A stretch of 64,000 bases of DNA, from positions 19,608,110 through 19,672,109 of the forward strand of contig OU452227.1 of NCBI GenBank assembly GCA_911728455.2, written 5' to 3'. Origin of the DNA: Marthasterias glacialis (taxonomy: Eukaryota; Echinodermata; Asteroidea; Forcipulatida; Asteriidae). Below are positions 23,549 through 34,561 of this stretch, one piece after another. The number at the start of each line of letters is the position of its first letter. The first letter of the stretch is position 1. The notes beneath the pieces are model-generated. The model worked only from the letters and a program-made list of their open reading frames with translations, was not told the origin of the DNA and did not search any database. The position numbers and the translations under genes are program-made.

Positions 23549-25835
23549 GTACGTTGTTGATAAGAATTTCTGTCGATCTTTGTGGTTACATTTTTAGAAA
23601 CTAGTTGTGACCAGGCACCTTTAGTGCACTTTTCAGTAGATTAAGTTTACCTATATATAATGGAACAGCCCTTTAAGTACTGCTGTTGCCTAGCAACAAC
23701 CACCTGCAGTGAACTTATGTAGCCAGCACTGGGGTGCAATGCATCATTCCTCCACTCACCCTGTTGTGAGGTGGAGTACATTTATACAAAAGACAGAGGT
23801 TAGGATAAGCTCATCTTGTTAATTAATCGGAGTTACTTATACTGTAGAGCTGGTGTTTCTTCAGTGATTTTGGATTATTATCACCACCTGTAGAGTGAGT
23901 ACCCATTTCTTTATTATTTGTAATTCTTATCATAGTATTTAAGGAGTTATGGACCCATCAGTTGAGTGAATGACATCACTGATTGTATTAAGATTTGTTG
24001 GCTTATAATCATAGTTTTTTGTGCTTTGCTTCATTTAGGTTCATTATTATTATTATTATTATATTATGTAACTATTGTTTTGGTTTGGAAGCACTAAATA
24101 AGTCAGTGCTGTGTCCAAACTTTTCCTTCTTGGAATACTTATCTAAGGATCAACCATCAAGTTATTGCATTGAAGTTACAACAGTTAAGCTACTTGTGTT
24201 TGGATTCATTTTACTTCTGGTTATTTCATTCTTAAGAATTAGTTTAAGATTTTATTATATTTTACTTTACATTTTCCTGAGGAGAAGATCATGATTATTT
24301 GTTACAAGTTATTAGTGTTCATATCCCCTTGCTTATTACTCAATGCTTGTAGTTATATCATGCTGGACAGGGTAGAGTATGCCTCAGGCATCATGCCTAG
24401 TGTGTGCACTGTATGTGTATGAGGTCTACCATTGCCAACCCACACACAGTCCCCTGGGTGGGATTGTCAGCCCTCTTATCTTAATTAACTCCAGACCATG
24501 GGTCTGAGTGGAGACATTGGGTTTATTGTTTATGCTTTAACTGTGTGCATTGGTGTAGGTTAGAGTTGGCAAGTGTTTCTTTATATTCTTGTATGGCTTA
24601 CTGAGATTTTAGTGTTCTTGCTTTTGTTTACTTTTAAGTAACAGTCAGAGCATGGCAATTGTTTAGTTTAAAGTGATAGTCTGAGGATAGATTAGCTTTT
24701 GTTTTTCTTTATCTAAGAACTCAATTCATAAGGCTTACTTTAAAGTGGATTTCTTTTACTCTATATATTCATAGTTGCTTTGAAGATTACTTATTGGTTC
24801 TTTGTGGTTTCTTATTCTCTTTATAGCCCTCTGTATCAACCTTTTTTTTTATCTTTTTGTTGTTGTTATTACATTAAATAACTACACTTGTAAAAAGGAA
24901 GTCACTGTGTCACATATACAATGGTAAATCTATACCGACGAAATATTTCACCATCAGTTATTGTCGACAGGGTTAGTTCGGTCGCAAAACAGTCTCTCTA
25001 TACGCAATGCTCTTCCGGCTTCTTTGTTAGCAAGCAGCATCAATGCCATTCTGCGTGCATTTGCGCGTTAATGAAACAACGCATTCTTAAGACGACCCTT
25101 TGGGTCATCGTAACTTACGACGTGTTCTTCCTCGTTGTCAAGGAACTTGCGACGTATCCGACGCACCGTAACTTTGATGAAATCGTTTTTTAACGCATCG
25201 CAACTTAAAACGTGTAACAGGTCATATCTTGGGGGATAGTGAACCAACCTTCAATATCAAAATTCAAGTTTAGAAGAACATATTAACGGTGTTAGTCTGC
25301 ATCATGTTTAGTGGCATTGCATTATGGGATTACGGAGACCCATATGCTAATTATATTTAGCATATACCTGGCAGAAATCTGCTGTGTGTATGCTAGTTTT
25401 CATTACCCGTTACCGGGCCCCATATTCAGTCAGAACATAAACGATGATGTAGGGACTGTGAACCAGTCTATACAGCATGTTGGAAGTTTATTCTCCCAAA
25501 CATTATTGTGGTGGCGTTTCCATGCTTATTACTTCATCATTGGGGGATGAGCCACAGTTGCCAACCTTTAACTAATGACTTGACTGATCTTGAGTCAACC
25601 ATGGAGATGGGACAGTCAACACCGACTGGTGGTTGGACTCGAGTGTTCATAATATTATATTGACAAACTATCCATCTCCCATTTAGGTTGCCGTTTCATT
25701 CTGACAACTTTTGATCGTGCAATCTCCAGTGATAATTGGTCTATCCAGTGATGCTACTGGACTGAAAAGATCTGCTCCAAGATTCCAGGAAAAGTTTGTT
25801 GACGTCAGTGTGACTGACTCCTACTAGCCTTCAAT

Positions 25836-28800
25836 ATGGGTCAATATCTATCGCAGTATATGCTGTCGGATATGGACATATCAAATCGAAAAAGATGTAC
25901 GTATAATAACATTTACACTCTTCTAGCTGTAAGAAACTTTGGTCCAAATCCGGCCCTTTATGTATTCATCATGGGAACACCTCTTCAATGGGAGACTTTT
26001 GAGACTTTAGAGGGCGCCCCAGTAACCGGTCCTTTTCTATTATGAGAGCAACATAAAAGGACCGGTTACTGGGGCGCCCGCTAACGTCTCAAAAGTCTCC
26101 CATAAGACGCTTTCCTAGTCTGGACCCTCAACCTGAAAATAGAAACACATCAGTTTGATTTTGACAATGTGTTAACATTGTCAGTCCAATCATGGAGGTA
26201 GAACTCGACGTCATTTGAGTGACGTCATTTGAATAGGGCGCCATCACGAGGAGGTAAAAAAGAGGTAGCCCAGTAGTCCGTCCAAGATGGCGGCAGGATG
26301 ACGTCATTTCATAACCTTTATAAACTTCCTGTGCGAGTAGAGGCACATCACATGGCTCGGGAATACCAAAATCAAAACCTAGTGTTTGTCACTTCAAACA
26401 CACAATTTGAGATTCTGGACACCCCCAACCCCCGCTTTGTTCCAAAGTGTTTCTGGAAGTTTTTTAATGACAATATGACGCCACATTGTAATGCTCTTAC
26501 AAGACGCTGTAACAATGATAGTCCCCGAATATCTTTTTAAAGGTCTCACATTTTTGTTTGCAGTTTGTGAACTAACAATCAGCGCCGTAACCAGGGTAAA
26601 ATTTTAGGGGGGGCACAAGGGGGAGGGCACCATTTTTCCCTACGGGGCCACTTTTGGCCAATTAAAACTGCAGTTTCCGTTTGTATTTTTCCTAAACAAG
26701 CCCCTTTTCAGCGTTTTCTGACGTGTTGAGTTAAGATAAAATACATTCTGCGTGTAGATAATAGCAATAGTTCTAAAAACATTGAAATTAGTACGTAAAT
26801 GCTCATAAAATGTAACATTTTAACCTTGTAATTTGTAATCTCAAAAGTCCAGATTTCAAATGGGGGGGGGCACGGGGGGGGGGGGGGGCACGGACGTCAG
26901 TTGGAAAGGGGGCACGTGCCCCCCCCCCCCCCGTTTAGTTACGCCACTGCTAACAATACTATCTTTATATGAATATATATTTTAGTGGAGGAGACGCTTT
27001 CAAAGTTTCAAACTGGACATTTTCATATGTTTGAAACCTACGAGTATGAAGGGGTTCATTTACCATTGGACGCACTGAAAACAACCATAGATGAACTCAA
27101 GGCGTTTGAAGTAAGACAAGAAGATGTCTTCATCGTGACCCTCCCCAAATCAGGTACAGAGGACAATATTTGTGCGTAATTCTTTATGATTCTTCTATGA
27201 TTCTTTGTGCGAAATTCACCAGTTTGTATAACCACACTTTAACTTAAGCAAAACGAAATTGTTATGTATATTTTGTATTTGTTTATTTTTATTATTTGTT
27301 TACATGACCATTTTGTATAAGGGCCTCTGGGATGTTTTTAGTATTTTGTTTTGTTTGTTTGAACAATATATTGTCTAACTTTATCTATTGATGTTTTTAT
27401 TGTAGACAGTGGCATTTGAATTAAAGGCTGCCGAGTCACAGTTTTTAAGTTAACTTTTTTTAATTCCAGGCATGTGTCACTGGCTAATTGTCATATCTGT
27501 ATTGTACTGTTCTTGTTGTATTTTGTATAGGCCTATGCCGAATAAATAATAATGATAATAATAATAATTGTGCAAGCCCAACTTTGCATATTCATTATTT
27601 CACTATACATATTCATTATTGCAGGTACCACGTGGACACAGGAGATTATATCCGCAGTTTTGTACGATGGTGAGATCGATAAACTAAATAAAATACACGT
27701 GTTGATCAGGGTGCCATATCTAGAGCTGACACACGGTGCTATGGTCCATACAGATGTAAGTTACTTCATGTTTTAATTTTCCGTAGGCCGTGTCCAAATC
27801 GAGCGACTTCGGCTACGGCTATGGCCGCTGGCTGCAACGACAACGTTGAAGAATAGGAATCCTTGGCGTTCCGGCCGTAGCCACTGCCGAAGCCATTCAT
27901 TCGGACACGGCCGTATATACTTTTATCAACACCACAACGCGAAGTGAAAATAATAAATACCCCCAAAAAATGTTGAACATAAATGTTTCTGTTCCTTCCG
28001 TCTAAACCAGATGCCGAGAACTCACAAAATCATCTCAAAGTATCAGACAAGTTTCCCCCGCCTCATCAAGTCTCATCTCCCAGGTCAACTCCTGCCTCCT
28101 CAAGTGTGGGAGAAGAAGATCAAGCTTGTCTACGTCATCAGGAATCCTAAAGACGTGGTCGTGTCATTGTATCATCACCGCAAAATGTTGTATCCAAACA
28201 TGAACGTTAAGTTGGATGACGTATTCGATACGTTTATGAAGGGTACCAGTAAGTTAATAACTTTGACGCTTTCCAACAAAATGACAGACGAGTTTGCATT
28301 CTCACTACTAAGATTTTAATAATCTGAACTTGGTATACATACAAATTACAATGCTTAATACTGTAGAATGCCCGGAAGTTGCAGTCCAGACCAAGGGAGG
28401 AGACAGAGAATTCCTGAGTCCAATTTCGTAGATCTGTTTAAGCACAAAAGTATCCAAGCACAAATCAGCTTTCCTTACGAGAGTAAGGTTACCAGCCAAC
28501 TAATATTCACCATCTGTGACTGCATGGTTTCCAGCTAATCGTTGCTCAGCAGAAATGTGTCAAGAAATATTTCCTCCAGTCAATTTTCTTTGTTCACCCC
28601 AAAATTGAATACAAAAAAAAAATAAAAAATACCCGGTCAGTTTCCCTTGCGGTTCATTGCTTGATATTTGAAGTAAACAGTCGCATCACCCTTAAGGTGA
28701 TCCCCGTGCTGCCGCTTCCAAGGTTGTATCCCTAATACAGCTCTGTGGTGTATAAACTTGGGTGTGATCCCTGACTAAACGGCAGTAGCCGATTGAATGG

Positions 28801-30533
28801 CTTCTGACTGGCACCCCGAACAAAGATATTGACTAAGTAGGGAGACCGCCAATATAGGGCTGCACGCAGGTTCAAATCCCGCTCCAGTCAATTTTCTTTG
28901 GTCAGCCCCAAATTGCAGTATTTTCTGCTTAAGCATTTGGTCAAGATGGGGAGACCTATACATTGGAATCTAGTAGTACCACATGCAATAATGTAATACT
29001 TGTTAGCAGACTTTGAACCAGTAAAGTATATTCTATCTTCACACAAAGCCTTGCGTCCATTGCTGACCCATTCTCCATAACTAATTCCACGTCTTCACAT
29101 TGTTATCTTTTCCCATTGCTACTTTTGCAGACCCTTACGGGAAGTGGTGGGAGCATTGCCTGTACTTCTGGCAGAGACGAAATGAGGATCACCTCTTGGT
29201 CCTACGATACGGAGACGCCAAGAAGGTACCTTCGATATGCACATACTTTTATTATGTAACAGTGGTATGACAAGCAGTTCACCGTAATGTACAAATCTTT
29301 AACCCCTTCACACTAGACGAGTCCCCGGGGAAATGGGTTGACCTCATTACTCTTGAATAACTACCCTGGCAAACTCAACTAAAAATGTACACAGCCCTTT
29401 CACACGAGACAAATTTCCTGTGAATACGGTAGGGTTATTATTAAGTAAGATAACCCGGGGTCAGCATACTGAGTGTTGGGGTTAAAATAAATCCCCAGGA
29501 AATTCCAGAGGTTTCACTTCTATTTCCAAGTTGTCCCGTCTTTGTTTTTGTTTTGTTGTTTTGAGGATCTCCGTGGGACGGTGAAGCGGATCAGTGAGTT
29601 TCTTGGGAAGTCCTTCTCAGATGAAATCCTGGACGCCATCACCGATCACTGCAGCTTCCAGAACATGAAGAAGAATCCCATGACCAATCCGGATACCATC
29701 TTGGGACTTCTTCACGGCGGGAAAACGCCCGAGGGACTGACGTTCATGCGGAAAGGTGATGGAGATGTTTAAAGCTCCCCCTTCAAGCACGAGGATGCTC
29801 TTTGTGTTTTGTTATTAAGACATGCTGGGATCTCATGTTAACCTTATTTGCCTTTGTGTTCGGGATTCTTTAGTTTTTGACCACTATGGACCTAAGTTTA
29901 TTTAGACGAAGGATAAGCGGGTAAAAGTGAAAAGTTGAGTTTCAATTATGATGACGGGGGTCCTTATTGCATCCTTTGAACTACTAAGTGAGTCCCTGAG
30001 TGCAGACCGTTCCGGTGTGGAAGGAGATCTGACCGGCAGGAGATTCTGTCCGAGCATACGGCGAATTGTGTACTAACTCCTTCTGATAGCGTCCTCTTTT
30101 GAATAAACTCCTCCAGCCCACGTTAATTTACCGTATGATGGACACCTTACCTGCAGGACAGAATACCCTGTGACACCGGCCTGTCAATCAAATTGTGCGC
30201 ATTGACCAATTGGATCATGCCTTTTGGTCATGTGACCTCGGTCAAACTCGGTCACACGTGCAGCGTAAAATGTACACAAACTAAGTTGTGTGGGCGGGGC
30301 TTGTTGCCAAAGCCGGAACGGTCTATATTCAGTACAGATTGAGAATTTACGAAATTAACCGAGCACCAACGAATCTCTGAAACTGACGTCATTGGTATAA
30401 ACATGAATATTCATATTTTACAGGTGAGGTTGGCAGCTGGAAGGCAGCACTTTCTCTAAGTCAATGCGAGGCTCTAAATGTGCAGTGCAGGGAAAAACTG
30501 GCGGGCTCTGGACTTACGTTCGATGAATCATAA
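25836..30533 (+). CDS. Cytosolic sulfotransferase A, putatively N-myristoylated
   Basis: Transfers the sulfonate of PAPS to a hydroxyl or amino group of a small acceptor; the acceptor cannot be read from sequence. Seven exons: 25836-25896, 26986-27153, 27625-27755, 28011-28248, 29131-29225, 29566-29755, 30424-30533. All introns are GT-AG and phases agree, giving 330 aa. The PAPS 5'-phosphosulfate loop TLPKSGTTW is at residues 72-80 (most members have TYPKSGTTW), the catalytic His in KSHLP at 142, the 3'-phosphate site YVIRNPKDVVVS with Arg164 and Ser172, and the RKG motif at 293-295 followed by GSWK. The first exon, MGQYLSQYML..., has Gly2 and Ser6, fitting the N-myristoylation consensus. It joins in phase 1 to TG|GAG. 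Exon 1 is assigned by its matching phase and its likeness to that of gene C; there is no transcript evidence. MITEs lie in introns 1, 3 and 6. Confidence 0.88.
25989..26102. mobile_element. Palindromic MITE, TIR TGGGAGACTTTTGAGA
   Basis: The two ends are exact inverted copies over 16 bp. The centre contains GCGCCCCAGTAACCGGTCCT and its inverse, linking it to the CCAGTAACTGGGGCG family at 6147. In intron 1 of SULT A. Relatives: 37509-37662 and an end near 38490. Confidence 0.8.
26580..26949. mobile_element. hAT-type MITE in SULT A intron 1
   Basis: Starts CAGCGCCGTAACCAGGGTA, ends TAGTTACGCCACTG, and is flanked by the exact 8-bp direct repeat CTAACAAT (26572-26579 and 26950-26957). Same family as 18901-19111. 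It ends only 36 bp before the exon 2 splice junction, so it reshapes the polypyrimidine/branch region. Confidence 0.86.
27784..27914. mobile_element. Small MITE, TIR TAGGCCGTGTCC
   Basis: Left TAGGCCGTGTCCAAATCGAG and right CATTCGGACACGGCCGTA are inverted. In SULT A intron 3. Single-ended relatives appear near 44497, 55873 and 63323. Confidence 0.65.
28405..28575. mobile_element. Diverged MITE of the GGGCCCAGTTTCAT family
   Basis: Resembles 20545-20728 (CCAATTTCGTAGATCTG, then GAGAGTAAGGTTACCAGCCA) but the right end is degraded. In SULT A intron 4. Confidence 0.5.
30004..30324. mobile_element. MITE, TIR AGACCGTTCCGG, in SULT A intron 6
   Basis: Ends AGACCGTTCCGG and CCGGAACGGTCT are exact inverted copies. 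Its interior (CTCTTTTGAATAAACTCCTC and neighbours) recurs at 33715-33870 without these ends. Confidence 0.7.
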
Positions 30534-30984
30534 AGAAACACAATTAGAAGGGGTAGGTACCAGACATGAACGGAGTAAGTTGAGCTATTTGATGCATGGT
30601 TAATGCATCAGTCTTTGTTTGAGACTAAAATCAAATATCAGAATTATTATTTTATTCATTAATTTTTATTAATTGGTTAATAAGGAATAGGGTTACTATA
30701 GTTAATAATTTAATTAATTGATTGATTATTTTCATAAACATAATTAACTGTCAAATACTACCGAGACTTTGAAGTCTATTAAATTACATGTGCAATGTTT
30801 TTACCACCGAGTTAAAAGACCATTGCGCCAGAAATACACTAATGGTTACATTGTAGTTTGGTGACAAGTACTTTAACAAACATTCCCAAGATTTTGCCTC
30901 TTTTTCATTTTTTCCCCAAGATTCCAAGCTGGGTATGAAATTCCCAAGATCTTGGGAAAATTACCAAGCAGTGGCAACGCTGGT

Positions 30985-31330
30985 GTTTTAGTCCCGTTCT
31001 TGATACTTGTGTCCTTAAGCAAGAAACGTAACCATTATTGCTTCGACCGAATTCATATGGGACGTAAAGCCGTGTGTCATGTAATGCACGTGAAAGAACC
31101 CAGTACATTTGTCGTTCAGAGAAGGGGTTTGCCTCGGTGTTTTAAGTTCTGGCATGGTTGGCTTGTAGATTTCGCCAAAACACCTTTGAAACCACTACAT
31201 GCTATGGGTTTTATAGGCCTATATCGATTTTAGATCCTCATAGGCCTACCTTGTAAAAACATAAATAATGAGCACTTTGAGGTGTAATAAAGCGCTGTAC
31301 AAAAACTGCATATTAATAGTATTATTATTA
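30985..31330 (+). mobile_element. SINE family 2, 5'-truncated
   Basis: Shares ACTTGTGTCCTTAAGCAAG, GGGACGTAAAGCCG and AGAAGGGGTTTGCCTCGGTG with the fuller inverse copy at 36268-36560, and ends with an AAAGCGCTGTACAAAAA tail like those near 42030 and 50860. Confidence 0.68.
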
Positions 31331-31540
31331 TCATTAGAGTTTATTTCAATTTGCAACCAATGAAAAGAGATTGAATTCCTCCAGAACTATGAGAAAAGGC
31401 TTACACATGTGTTTTACGGTTGTCTGCTCTGATCCTGACCTGGATTGTTGGATAGTTACCGGGCGCGCTCCGGGGTGGTATGACATCAGAAGGCATCTGC
31501 TTCAGAATGCAGGGGTCATGGTTTCGAATATCAAAGCAGG

Positions 31541-31862
31541 TTGACTGTTCGTTTGTTTGGTTGTTTGGTTGTTTGTTTGTTGTTTGTTTGTTTGTTTGTT
31601 GGGTTGTTTGTTTGTTTGTTGGGTTGTTGGGTTGTTGGTTTGTTTGTTTGTTTGTTTGTTTGTTTGTTTGTTGGTTTGTTTGTTTGTTTGTTTGTTTGTT
31701 TGTTGGGTTGTTGTTTGTTTGTTTGTTTGTTGGGTGGGTTGTTTGTTTGTTTGTTTGTTTGTTTGTTTGTTGGGTTGTTGGGTTGTTGGGTTGTTGGGTT
31801 GTTGGGTTGTTGGGTTGTTAGTGTTTGTTTGTTTTTTTTGTTTTTTAGGGGGGGGGGGGGGG
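31541..31862 (+). repeat. GTTT/GGGTT microsatellite ending in poly-G
   Basis: Long runs of TTTG alternate with TTGGG units (for example TTGGGTTGTTGGGTTGTTGG near 31620 and 31771-31819), followed by G-rich sequence from about 31849. The repeat has no stops in several frames, which creates spurious long open frames on both strands. Confidence 0.92.
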
Positions 31863-32874
31863 TCACCGAGGACATATCACACATCGGTAAAAACAAATAA
31901 CAGACTCGACCTGCACTAACCCCATGATTAATGCTGCCTTTTGCTAAAAACGGCTATATGTGACAGAGTATGTGAGTTCGAACGTGAATACTGGATTTGA
32001 TTTACATAGTTGTTGATGCCGACGAAGTGTGTATTGCGATCAGTATAAGGGCAGTTTACTTAACAAACACATGTGTGCTTGGTAACAATACTAGTGTTAC
32101 TATCAAAATAATAGTGTTAATAATAGTCTAATGCTAAAAATGATGATACACAGTTATTGGGCGCTCTTTCAGTCCAAGTAGACCTTTCAAAGTGCCTTGT
32201 GACAATGCATTTAATTAACAAGTCGTCATTTTGTGACGCAGTTTGTTCTTCGAAATTAAAAGGGCCGTCAGAACCCTCTTAATTGAAATCAAAACGTTTA
32301 GAAGCGTGGGCTTAAAAAATGACACATTTTTATGTTGTTCGTACATTGCATTTCACCTCTACTTGCTTAGAAATTTGACCCCTGCAGATTTGACCAGGTC
32401 CCCAATGTAGAGACTTACAATAGAAGGAAATTTGAGTATTTGTTGCTCGTTTAATAAACCGCTTAAAGTTATTACGTTTGATTGATTGATTGATTGATTG
32501 ATTGATAGATTTTTAACGGGTTTTGAATTTTTTTTTTTACATATTATGTGTAACGTCAGGCTCCTCGGGGTTTTAATCGATCGGTGGGTTGGTCGGTCGG
32601 TGGGTCGGTTGATCGTTCTGTCGGTCGATCGATGGATCCATGAACTGTAGTAGCTTCAGAACACCTGTGTTTCTAATAGTACAAAATATTCTCGATCGAT
32701 CGATCAATATTTTTTAAATACAAGTGCAACCATTGACTTTAAGGGAAGATGAAGCACTATGCATGTCTTAAACCAGCCTCAACAAAGTAATGCTGTATGT
32801 TGAGGTAAGATGGCACATTATCTTTATAACATTAATAACACAACACATTAATTTCCTGTTCTTGACGACTTCAG

Positions 32875-33043
32875 TGGAGGCGATGCTGTCGAAGTTGAAA
32901 CCCGATGGCATCCGCCTCTTCGAAACTTACGAATATGAAGGAGTATTTCTTGATGACACACTGAAAACTACCATGGATGATCTCAATACGTTTAATGTCA
33001 GACAAGATGATGTGTTCATCTTTTGTTACTTTTCCTAGAGTAG
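32875..33043 (+). pseudogene. SULT relic B: isolated, frameshifted exon 2
   Basis: A lone copy of SULT exon 2: acceptor CTTCAG, then TGGAGGCGATGCTGTC and the family core FETYEYEGV and DDLNTFNVRQDDVFI. Just before the PAPS loop, extra T bases (TTTT between ATC and GTT) shift the frame and give an early stop. If the shift is ignored the exon would still end at a GTATG donor at 33044. Exons 1 and 3-7 are absent: the next 1.5 kb holds MITEs and then the first exon of gene C. This is the remnant of a deleted tandem copy. Confidence 0.82.
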
Positions 33044-34561
33044 GTATGTCAAGACATTATAGGCCTACGTCTCCAAGGACAATGCACATGACGTCAGATG
33101 AGTAAAAAGAGGTTGCTCATTATAGACTGGTTTCCGGTCCCTACATCGTTTTCGTTGTGAGTGAATATAGAGACCGGTAGCGGGTAGTGAAAATTAGTAT
33201 ATACCTGACAGATTTCTGCCAGGTATATGCTAATTAGACTTAGCATATACGTCTACGTAATCCCATAATGCAATGCGGCCTTTTCACAAAACATGATGGA
33301 CACAGAATCGCCCATTGTGCAGACCATGGAGGTAGAATTACGCAAGTTATTAAGATGTTCTTCTAAAGTTAGTTTGAAATTTTGATTTTGATTTTGATGT
33401 TGATTTTGATGGTTGGTTCACTATAATTATGTCCAGGTGAAGGCTTACGATGCACACGTGTGCTAGTGTCAAACAAAAACATGCACACGTCCTGAGCATA
33501 GCCAACGTCATCTCTAAAACTAGAAAATTATTACTGCGCCCGCGCAATCGAGGGTCTATCAAAAGCGCCATATCGATAGTTACTACCGGACAGACGAAAA
33601 CGATGTAGGGACCGGGAACTAGTCTAGTACTCCTATGGGCCATGGCAGGGACGTTAGCGCAGAACTCTGCGGTAAGCAGAGCCATGAAACTGGGGCAATG
33701 TACTCGCGACCAATAGCTAATCCAGGAAGCTGTGGAAGGAGATTCTGTCCGGCAGGAGATTATATCCGAGCATACGGCCCTCTTTTGAATAAACTCCTCC
33801 AGCCCACGTTAATTTACGGTATGGTGGACACATTACCGGCGGGAGGACAGAATACCCTATGACACCACCATTATAAGCGAAAAGTCCAGAAGGTCCCACG
33901 TCAAAGCCATGCCATTTTGTTTGCTGTGACAATAGAAAAAGATCGAGGTTTACAATGATGCAATCCCACAATGAGGACCTTGTTGTGGGATGGGCGGGGC
34001 TTATATATAAACCTTTTCATCAACACGTCAGCTGTGTGGATGCCTGCTGGGTCACTATCTATAGCCATACATGTACATGTACACGGAATGGTTTCAGAAA
34101 GTAGAGTTAAGGTGAGTTCACCGGTATCAGCTCACAAGTTTTGCCGAGTCACGTTGTGGGTGCAGATCGATGTATGTCAAAGGGAGTACAGATAGAACCA
34201 TGGAGGTAGATGGAACTAACAAAATGGTTACGTTAACTTTGTTTACACTTTATCGTACGGTATGTACCGAGTAGTATTCAAAGTACATGATTGTATACCG
34301 CACATGTCAAAGTGTTGAATCGGTCATAGTTAATTCGGACTGGCATGGTGTGGATTCCACAAATCGCTAGGACTAGTGTGCTGAGTTAGTAACCAGTCTC
34401 AACTTATAGTCATTTCAGTCGTACCTGTTGTTCTCAGAGGTATCTTTCAAGAACGATTTGACAACATCTTGACTTCTCACAACATATTTAAGAACAACGT
34501 AAGAAGACTTCCAGATTTTCTATCACTCCCGGTGACTCGATACCCAACAAGATACAACAAG
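33044..34561. other. Region between relic B and SULT C
   Basis: Holds a MULE-like MITE (33123-33626), a block at 33715-33870 related to the interior of the 30004-30324 MITE, and about 700 bp of unassigned sequence that should include the SULT C promoter. A TATTTAAG at 34484-34491 is a weak TATA candidate. Confidence 0.45.
33123..33626. mobile_element. MULE-like MITE, short copy 1
   Basis: Ends TAGACTGGTTTCCGG and GGGAACTAGTCTA are inverted. The body is collinear (inverted) with the outer parts of 22987-25470. The flanks do not show an obvious matching target duplication. Confidence 0.72.

Larger units (their letters stand above)
23189..25235. mobile_element. 2 kb segment inserted inside the MULE-like element
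   Basis: Comparison with the two short copies shows the host sequence broken after CTTCACCCG and resuming at ATAGTGAACC. The insert begins CCCCCGA and ends TTGGGGG, weak inverted ends, and both subterminal regions are dense in ACGTCG/CGACG words. It includes a promoter-like stretch and a short open exon at 23477-23548. Confidence 0.55.
22987..25470. mobile_element. MULE-like transposon with internal 2 kb insertion
   Basis: Inverted ends TAGACTGGTTCTCGGTCCCT and its counterpart AGGGACTGTGAACCAGTCTA, flanked by the exact 9-bp repeat TACAGCATG on both sides, as Mutator-like elements make. Outer parts match the shorter copies at 33123-33626 and 34773-35126; relative to these an extra segment, 23189-25235, is inserted. 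No transposase is recognisable. Confidence 0.75.
19741..25835. other. Intergenic region rich in DNA transposons, no complete gene
   Basis: Downstream of PHF5A and upstream of SULT A. It holds a GGGCCCAGTTTCAT-type MITE (20545-20728), a stray end of the same family near 22215-22260, a stretch at 21225-21350 that recurs diverged at 53510-53640, and the composite MULE-like element at 22987-25470. A purine/T-rich low-complexity run lies at 22640-22680. No open frame has both length and splice support. Confidence 0.5.
30534..32874. other. Intergenic region between SULT A and relic B
   Basis: Contains a 5'-truncated SINE (30985-31330), a large GTTT/GGGTT microsatellite with an adjacent poly-G run (31541-31862), a (TTGA)n run near 32477-32507 and a GGTC/GATC-rich run at 32575-32640. 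No gene was seen. Confidence 0.55.

Noticed and set aside
24921-25193. 90-aa frame as the next exon after 23477-23548
   Set aside because: No matching acceptor and phase, no recognisable domain, and it lies in the CGACG-rich subterminal region of the insertion.
31480-31919. Overlapping 110-120 aa open frames on both strands
   Set aside because: They read the TTTG/TTGGG microsatellite (Cys-Leu-Phe-Val or Asn-Lys-Gln-Thr repeats); the stop-free stretch follows from base composition.
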